The position numbers and the translations under genes were made by a program. This document shows positions 51,082 through 64,000 of a stretch of DNA of 64,000 bases, in pieces; the stretch's first letter is position 1; each line of letters begins with the position of its first letter. Below the pieces are notes generated by a model. That model did not search any database. It was not told the DNA's origin and was given only the letters and a program-made list of their open reading frames with translations. The stretch is from positions 1 through 64,000 of the forward strand of contig JAPYMA010001356.1 in assembly GCA_035041965.1 (NCBI GenBank), read 5' to 3'. The stretch is from Anisakis pegreffii. Taxonomy: Eukaryota > Nematoda > Chromadorea > Rhabditida > Anisakidae.

Positions 51082-53627
51082 TTGATCATGATCATATTTA
51101 GTGCTTCTTCACACATTTCATCGATGGATTTGTTCCAATAATAATGTAACCGATAAAACGATAATAATGACTAAGATTATGATAAATCATTTTAACTATG
51201 GTAAAAATCCTTTGTTTTATTGATTAAGACCTTGATCAATTTCGTCTCATCATTTCTTATTCAATGGGCATTTGTAAGTGAGATCGAGAAATGGATTTCA
51301 ATCGAAAAGTTCTCTTTTGTGAATTGAATTCACGTTTAGGGCATGAACAAAATTAGAAATGAATTATAAAGTGGGAACGAAATTAACCGTGAGCAATTAT
51401 AAAATTCAATCGATGATCGAACCGATGCTATTTTATGGTCATCTGTATCACCCCCAACAAAATCGTCGCATTGGTAACTGGAAAAAATTCGAGTAAGCAT
51501 ATATAATGGCGAATTAATACAGTTTTTATGAGCCTAATCTTCAAAAGCCATTCATCGTAACGGCGAAACAAAAATGATGCTTGTTGAATGTCGGTATCTT
51601 ATTACATTATCTTCAAAGGATCACATCTTTACTACGAACCAATGAGACTGTGAAGATCATCATTTTCACTGCAATGAGACAGTTTGAAGCTTCATGTCGA
51701 TTTAAAACATAAATATCTGTGCAAAATAAAAACATCAGAAAACGTGAATTTAGGCATCATATGCAGGTAATGATAGATAGTGAACAAACCAAAAAACACT
51801 GTAATTATGACAGTCCATAGAAACGGAATGGTTCGGATAAGTTCGATAATGTTTGAGACCATCTTGGTTCACGTATCGACCACAATGTATAAGACCACAT
51901 GATAAACACAGCCAAGGACATTGCGATGTGCCACATTCTACACAATTCCATTTACCGTCTTCTCTGAAGTAATGTAAATACTTGTGTACATTCTAAAATT
52001 TCACGTCTTAATTGAGACTGAAAAAGCATCGTAAAATACCAGCTATCGCTCACATTCGCTCGAAACAGGACGAAAACCATGAAAGCGATGTTCCTTTCGT
52101 AGACTACTTTAGTTTCTCATCGCTCATTCCATACTTACAAGCGTAAACGTGATCGTTTATCAAGAAGAATGCTCGCATAATTATAATTTGATAGACTCAA
52201 AATCTTGCTACCAATATCCCATCAGATATTTATTTTCAAAATCAAAATAATACTCATTAAAAATGAAATCATTAACACTCGAAACACTCGAAATCATTAA
52301 AAATGAAAAGTGATTACGCAAACGACGACATCTCATATTTCCTCTTCAACATTAATAAATTGCGCGTTTGTATAACCGAATTCGAGTCGTTCGATCTCTT
52401 CCGCTTATGTGTTTCAAAACTACCGTAACCAAACCGTTTCAACTGTTCCAGATCCAACTGTGCAATGCAAACGGATCGGGAGAGGTGAGGACAATCAACC
52501 ATCACCTAAGAATGCTTCAATTTACCTTGAATCGATTAAACGATAACTTGTATTATCGCAATAAATGAAACGTTTCAATTCACGAACACAACGAACGTCA
52601 CGAAATAACCATTAATAATTAACGATAATTGTGAAAAACAAATAAAAGAGTTGACGATTGAATTCGAAAAGACTACTTGGTAGAAGTAACATTTCGAATC
52701 GTTTTCAGTAAACCGTTTCAGAAAATGCGAGGCAAAATTCATTTGGTTTTTAAAAAAATAATGACAATCTAAGGGCTTCAATGATAACGGCAAATTTCAG
52801 ATACGACATTAAAGCTTGAACCAATGAAAATATCGTAAATCAAGTCTACAGAAAATATTAAATGCAATTCGTATAGAAAATGTTCACGTTTACTGTTCCC
52901 GTTGCAACCTTCCTTCGCAATTCGTTAATCGTATGAAGTTACCAGAAAGGATTTAGTATCATGATACTTTAACGACATTTGCACCATTGAATTCACACGA
53001 GATACTGATTTGGTTGAAAAAACATAAAAGTGTAGAACACATCCATCGGAAAGACAAACTTCGTTTTCACACTAATCAGTTATTTAGTTATGACAAGCAA
53101 AAATGAGCACGATATTATTTGTCTGAAAAACGTATAAAACTGGCTTGACATAAGAAAAAACGTTTGACACAAGAATCTGTGCAAAAGCTGCTGGTTGCGA
53201 GCATTTTTAGCAGCATCCTCATTAGAAGTTTCAATGCTCGCCAAACTGTTAGTGGTTCCGTATCAACATCATTGAGCACAGCAATACGGCTGAGCCTCAA
53301 CCAAAATTCAAGGTGAATCAAATTCTAGGCAAACAACCAATCCTGTACTTAATTGTGAGCCTAAAGCAAAATCTGCACTTCGCACTGAATGACAAATAAG
53401 CTGCAACATTTACAATGATCCTGAGCTACTTTTACAATCATCCTTAAATGACAATAGTCCTGACTGATCGCTGGATTCTGTACAAGAATAATTTATCAAT
53501 TTCACAGTCTTCAACGAGTGTGCTAGTAAGTAAGGAATTGTGTTCATGCACAGCACATCCTCGTTTGAGAAGAAACACTTGAAGGTGTACGATAGTGCGA
53601 CCGAACACGATGTCGCGCCTATTCGAA
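51082..53627. other. Non-coding stretch
   Basis: AT-rich DNA without supported genes or obvious repeats; all frames are short. Confidence 0.45.
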
Positions 53628-54011
53628 TCATTTGTTCTGAGTTTTTTGAGGCTGGGAAATACTACATAGCTGAGCCAAATTTTCTGTGAAAGGCAATTCT
53701 GATATGAGCATTAACGGATGTGTTTTTGATGTTCCCCTATCTGAAGACAGGATAATGTCGACTTCAATGTTGAGGCAACCCACTCCAAAGGATGTGTATG
53801 TGATTGTTTTGGGAGGTTGCCAGCCAAAATCAAAATCTAGCCATACGTCGAAAACATAGTGACCAAATGTGCTTGAACAGCTTCTGCGGTGTGACTGTGT
53901 CATTGCTTGTAATTGTTGCTGTAAATTCTCTGCGGACATGGACTTACTGTTAGATCCGGGTTTAAATTTCGATTCAAGGTTATGTTGACACAAGAGCCAG
54001 AGCAGATTCAC
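53628..54011 (-). CDS. Hypothetical open frame, 127 codons
   Basis: The longest frame in this part, with a Ser/Gln-rich stretch (SMSAENLQQQLQAMTQSHRR) followed by an aromatic segment (VFDVWLDFDFGWQPP). No domain is recognised. A second minus frame, 53410-53631, follows directly and could be another exon or chance. No splice-linked continuation was identified. Confidence 0.25.
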   Translation of the reverse strand: MNLLWLLCQHNLESKFKPGSNSKSMSAENLQQQLQAMTQSHRRSCSSTFGHYVFDVWLDFDFGWQPPKTITYTSFGVGCLNIEVDIILSSDRGTSKTHPLMLISELPFTENLAQLCSISQPQKTQNK

Positions 54012-57000
54012 AAGCTAATACAGTATAGCCAGCATCGCTTCTATTGTGCGATTTTTTGAAAATTACGGCTCCTGAACTCCTGACTAGCAAACTCTTCCGA
54101 TGATCCTTAAACACACCGGAAATTGTCGTGCATTTGTCCTCACGTGTGTGCTCTTCGTTCGTTTCAGTTCAAAAATTATTCGATGGATATTCGTGCCGTA
54201 CCACTCACTTTTTTGTCTCGCAGCATTGCCATTAGCGTTATTCAGATCGAGTTTCGCTGTGGAAACACCCCAAGAATGCGCACCGTTTTACCCTTATCCT
54301 AAGAGTCATATCATCACACGGCTCTAGCGATGGACATTCCCGTACTTTACGCTCTCAGCTAGGCTAACGGATCTGCAGAAAACACCAAACAGCTGGGTGT
54401 CACCTACCGCTACACAGACAGTTGCAAGCTTAAGATATAATGCCAAATCTTTCAGCTAAACAGCAAGCATAAGTTCAAACGGCTCCTCTCCCGTGCAAAT
54501 GTTTGAAGTGCTGAAGTCTCAGAAGGAGTTTGCACCGGACATCTTCTCTCATTTGTCAACCTCCAAATGAAGTGTCGATGCGAACCTTCCATTATACACC
54601 TATTCAAGTGAGCTTCGTACCGTTGAGATATGATGCATAAGAACGTTGTAATCGAAGGGTGCACATTCAGTGTGACGTGACATTCAGACTGGTTTTTCTG
54701 CACTTCTCTGCCAGTCATGGTTTTTAATGAGAGATGCAAACTTATGAAGTTGAGCGCCCTAGTTTGAGAATAAGCTGAAGTCCAGTCATGGGCTTATTGT
54801 CTGCGCAATCTCGACCATTTTCAGTACCGTGAATGAGATTAAATCCTGAGATTATTTCAGGATTCAATAGCTTCAGGAATACGGAAGTGCTACGTGTTCA
54901 ACAGATTCTTTTTGAATGAGTGTTTTCATAATTACTTTAGAAATTGTTTAAATCTAAAGCAATTTAATCATCAAATCAGTAGCATTTTAAAATCTGCAAA
55001 CAAAGTATTAACATCGCAACAAAGTTCAATTTTGAACAGAAAAATGAAAATGTCGAGAAAGCTTGTTCACTTTTGGCGCTTGTCGATGGAATCGTTTCAG
55101 TTGATCTGAACAATTTCTTTTCCATATTTACAGCTCTTTTCTCCATTTATTTGTTCAGATGCACTTGGAAGATTATTGTCCGGTTCAATTCATTAGTTTT
55201 ATCGCTTCATTTTTGCAAATAGGCATTAATTCTACTTTTTTGACGAAGATAACGTGTTCCTCTCTATCTCGAGGTAATTCAGTCGCTATCGATGAGGACA
55301 ATCAGACTCATCATCATTTTCTTTCATCGCACAAAAAAGCCTCGAAGAAGAGTTCACTGCCAGTTTTACGATATTTTTCTTCACAATACGCATCTCGTGC
55401 AACCTAAGTCCTTCCGAATTTAATCAGAATTTTCGTGGACTACCCTTTAACTTCTTTGATTTCACACCAAAATTTAATTTGCAGTTTCGTTTTCTTTTGT
55501 CAGTATTCCCACCGACATTATTTGAAGACAAATTTCTACAATAAATTTAAACTTGATCGATTATGTTAACAGAAAGGCAAAGTAACGGTGATGACGACAG
55601 AAGAGGTAAGAGTGATGACATTACTAAATTACTGATCACTGCTTTGTTAAGAACGAATGTCGGGGTGGCACTCTTGCTCCATTCATTGATACTTGAGTGG
55701 TGAATAGCAAATAATATTGAACTGGGAATGATCAAGATGAGTGCATTAAGCAAATTATAAAATATGCTATGCTTTAATAAATCCCGAAATCCGAGGATTT
55801 TTGAGACAATAAGTCTCGGGACCCTGTGCAAATACTATATGGACCACAGTGTATGCCACATTTTGAGCCTAAAGCAAAGCGTAAGAAAGGCAACTGAATG
55901 CCATTTTCCGCTTTTCATTACAGTCAAGTTTTATCTCTATAACAATCCTAAAACCACGAGAAATTACTCATTATTTCTGAAGTTTTCTCGATGAATTTAC
56001 TCTTTGCCGTTTAATTCCTTTGTGAGAGTAGTTGAGTAATCAGATGTGTCCAGCAGAAAATGAGCATTTTGATTTTCAATATTTCGTTATTAGCAACAAC
56101 TTTATCGTTAGCAGTTGACGTACGTATGACCACATACTAGTGTTGCTTTGTGTTCGTTCAGCAAGCTCATATTCAGTCCTTTCCGTGCAACACCCCAATC
56201 ATTGTTGTATGTCATGGCTCGCAACCTTCAACAGCTATCCTGTTATTTAGCTCTACTCAGAGATGGGCAGTAGCGCGATATCGCTACGTTTTGTTACACA
56301 GTGGTAGCGCGCTACTGGCTCTACCAACTGCGCTTAAAAATTCTGCCCCGCAAGCACCAACCAGTTATTTCCTGAGATCGTTCTGTGCTGTCCCAACGAA
56401 TGTACCGATGAAGAAAGTGGAAGTAACGCGTGATGACAGTTCGAAAATTGTCTTTCATTGTTATAAATATGAAATGTTTTTGGTTATTTGTGTCATGAGA
56501 AGAAAATGCCATTTCTCATCACAATGAAACAGCTATTTCTGTATATTATAAATTTGCCAAAACCTTCATTGATATACTTTGACACTTTCTATAAAGTAGA
56601 GAAAAAGTTTACGTAAATGTCATTCCAGAATGTTGTTCAGTTTTCCTTGCCAAAGACTGTGCATTGTCTATTTTTTCGTGTGGTTTAACAGAACAGAATA
56701 TTATTGTTAAAATCACAATACGGCTTTGCGGTTATCTCTTTTGTATCCTACAAACTGCTTCCTTTCGATGCGTTTCCAATACATATTGCTGTCTGCAAAC
56801 TTACACTAGCGTGATGCTAAAGATGGGAAACTTCGGGGATTCCATTCCCGATTTCCTGTCTTGATTTTTTTCTATTCGACCGCACTTTTGAGGTCTTCGA
56901 TTTTTACAGAATCCTCGGGATCTCCGTCGTAACCCGAAAACTTTCGGAAATTCTTCGAATTTTCTTCGAGAATTGATAAAATCGTATCAAAGCATCAAAA

Positions 57001-57946
57001 ACATGAATTTTACTCAGTTCACGTTACACCATCATAAAAGACTTGTTGAGTATCCGACATACTCAACTTTTTCTTCGGTGGTTGCATTTTATATTTTTTC
57101 TTTCACTGTTGTCATTCTACCGTGTTTATTAGAGTGCATTTTTCGTAACGTAGAACGTTTCAGGTACGTTAATTTTTGACGAAATCTGTACTTTCCATTT
57201 AATTGTTGAAAGTCTCTCATATTCAGCAGTGTGCATCATTTCGGAAAGTCATTTAGATTTGTTGTTAAATATTACACATTGTTTGTTTTTTGAAGTGATT
57301 AAATATATTATTGTTCAAACTGCACTGTGACCTCGCGGTCATCTCCACTCTACCCTAAAGCTTATTTCAATACTTTTCTAGTTAGAAATTTGTATTTTCA
57401 AGTATCTACTGGCTTCAGTTCAAAAATTCTATTTTCGGGGTTATGGGACGAGATATAGTTTTTTGCCTAAAATTCTCCGTCCCCGATTCCCATCTCCGAC
57501 TTTTTACAAGGCGGCCACATTTTCAGGATTGCTGATTGCAAATTTCATCCCTGGCTCCCTCGTCTTCGACTTTTCCTTCCCCTCAACGCACTAGACCTCT
57601 TGCATGATTTCCGAGATTGGGATTCGTCCGTACTGTTTTTGTATGACCTTAGTCACCTAACCAACCGATTCACAGCAGAACAGCGTAAAGGGTATAACGA
57701 GTGGGTAGTAATTAAAGAATAAAACAACTTCACTACACTTTGTGCAGTTCAGCACCACATTTTGGACTTCCACAGAAAAGTGAACGATTGCATCCGAAAT
57801 GCTTATGAAAAGTGTTTATCGGCTAGAATAAAAGATGCCATAAGATCGATATAAAATATCAATTTGAGAAGAATATCAGCTATGTTTGAATATCAGCATA
57901 CAGCGATCAGCTGGGTAGTTAGGACTGCAAATAAACTGAACGTCGT
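54012..57946. other. Intergenic region downstream of ALT
   Basis: Several 60-125-codon frames occur on both strands, none with a recognisable family. A palindromic hAT-like end at 56.26 kb is listed separately. No polyadenylation signal for the minus-strand ALT gene could be fixed. Confidence 0.45.
56258..56322. mobile_element. hAT-like terminal sequence with palindromes (partial)
   Basis: CAGAGATGGGCAGTAGCG resembles the CAGAGATGGGCA-type termini of hAT elements and is followed by the palindromes GCGATATCGC and GTAGCGCGCTAC. No opposite end or target duplication was found, so this may be one end of a decayed MITE. Confidence 0.35.
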
Positions 57947-63019
<5,073 letters not shown>

Positions 63020-63232
63020 CTTAAATATTTCTTTGTTTATTCATAATTCCAATTCATCGATGCATTAGAACAAAGCTTCCTCTCTAACAAGGGAATGTCA
63101 CGTTATCCCCACCTCTCGGGTTGAGACATATATCACGTTGTAGTGCTCGCGTAGCTGATCACGGATATGCAAAAATTTTTTTTGCAATGGACAAGGGGAC
63201 GTGAGATATGGCGGGAAAAAGGTTTTCAGTGT

Positions 63233-64000
63233 ATTGAAGTGACGTTCTGAATTTCCATCCGTCATCGACGGCTTGGCCTCGCGAGTAGTGCGCCAGAATC
63301 GAGTCTGAGCGCCCGGCGGTTAGGTTCCGCATGCTCGTGGAACTTCTTTTCTCATACATCTACAGCATATTCAAGCAGCCTTGATATTGTTTTGCCCTCC
63401 CCACAGCTTTTTCAAGTTGAAGGTATATTTTTTATTTTTTTGTTGTTTTTTTCAATTTTGTTACAACTGCACGATAAACATCCGATGCACTAATGAGTTT
63501 ACCATCGCTGAAAGAAACCTTATCCCGACTAGCGAGGACACCATCTATATTATCCGACGATTCACCTTCATCCTCAATTTCACTGCAAATTTCTTCATCT
63601 TCCTTTACCTCATTACTCTCCGCATGCCGCATAATAGGATGAAGAAATTTGCAGTGAAATTGAGGATGAAGGTGAATCGTCGGATAATATAGATGGTGTC
63701 TTCGCTATTCGCGATAAGGTTTCTTTCAGCGATGGTAAACTCATTAGTGCATCGGATGTTTATCGTGCAGTTGTAAAAAAATTGAAAAAAAACAAAAAAT
63801 AAAAAGATACCTTCAACTTGAAAAAGCTGTGGGGAGGGCAAAACAATATCAAGGCTGCTTGAATATGCTGTAGATGTATGAGAAAAGAAGTTCCACGAGC
63901 ATGCGGAACCTAACCGCCGGGCGCTCAGACTCGATTCTGGCGCACTACTCGCGAGGCCAAGCCGTCGATGACGGACGGAAATTCAGAACGTCACTTCAAT
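63233..64000. repeat. Large inverted repeat (arms at least 365 bp, 38-bp spacer)
   Basis: The left arm 63233-63599 and the right arm 63638-64000 are near-perfect inverse complements, with roughly ten substitutions and small indels, and both continue to the edge of what can be compared. Each arm carries the same short coding-like segment, read outward from the centre (DEEICSEIEDEGESSDNID then SFSDGKLISASDVYRAVV). The spacer is 63600-63637. It lies upstream of the first visible ALT exon, presumably in an ALT intron or 5' flank. I do not recognise the encoded peptide. Confidence 0.9.
63432..63632 (-). CDS. Acidic open frame in left arm of the inverted repeat
   Basis: A 66-codon frame, Glu/Asp-rich at first and ending in a Lys-rich tail (KLKKTTKK). 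A version with a few changed residues is encoded on the plus strand from 63638 in the right arm. Conservation of the frame in both arms suggests it came from a coding exon, possibly of a mobile element. Farther out in each arm another frame (GRSDSILAHYSRGQAVDDG) is open. Beyond the left arm a T8 tract may have shifted its frame. The function is unknown. Confidence 0.35.
   Translation of the reverse strand: MRHAESNEVKEDEEICSEIEDEGESSDNIDGVLASRDKVSFSDGKLISASDVYRAVVTKLKKTTKK

Noticed and set aside
63233..64000. Inverted repeat as a pure assembly artefact
   Set aside because: The arms differ by several substitutions and indels, so a simple read mirror is unlikely, though a misjoined second genomic copy remains possible.

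Overview
The window is AT-rich eukaryotic nuclear DNA from an invertebrate animal; a nematode is the most plausible source, but this is inference. The evidence is compact multi-exon genes with mostly 60-500 bp introns, conserved animal proteins, a type 2 tRNA gene, and FLYWCH/MULE-type, hAT-type and LINE-type transposon DNA. All gene models were built by hand: exons were joined only where splice sites, reading phase and similarity to known families agreed.

Layout. 1-7.5 kb: no gene recognised, only simple repeats and a minisatellite. 7.5-12.7 kb (+): a complete 18-exon Enhancer-of-zeste (EZH/PRC2) histone methyltransferase, about 698 aa. 13.6-13.85 kb: a tRNA-Ser relic and an intact tRNA-Ser(AGA). 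14.06-18.81 kb (+): a complete 16-exon TBC1D15-type Rab GAP, about 603 aa, with a hAT-type MITE in intron 3. 19.4-19.7 kb: a GC-richer run of consecutive hairpins. 22.1 kb: a pre-miRNA-sized hairpin. 24.8-35.4 kb: a transposon-dominated block. Its centre (29.9-32.7 kb, minus) encodes a FLYWCH-like zinc finger, a MULE transposase and the start of an OTU-type cysteine protease domain. The block is flanked by related repeat arrays in opposite orientation and by a 2.5 kb tandem array. 36.1-37.2 kb: a decayed LINE.

38.7-42.2 kb (+): a complete 8-exon SEC14-like CRAL-TRIO plus GOLD protein, about 427 aa. 42.2-57.9 kb: mostly non-coding, with scattered repeats and a few unassigned open frames. 57.9-63.0 kb (-): the C-terminal ten exons of alanine aminotransferase; its N-terminal exons lie beyond the window. 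Immediately upstream of the visible ALT exons is a large near-perfect inverted repeat (arms of at least 365 bp, 38 bp spacer) that runs to the window edge.

The four host genes have unrelated roles (chromatin silencing, Rab GTPase control, lipid transfer, amino-acid metabolism) and nothing suggests an operon. The most unusual global signal is in splicing. About 19 of 49 phase-verified introns end in AAG, usually TTAAG or TTAAAG, rather than CAG/TAG, and these sites are concentrated in the first two genes. Two further introns appear to be GC-AG.
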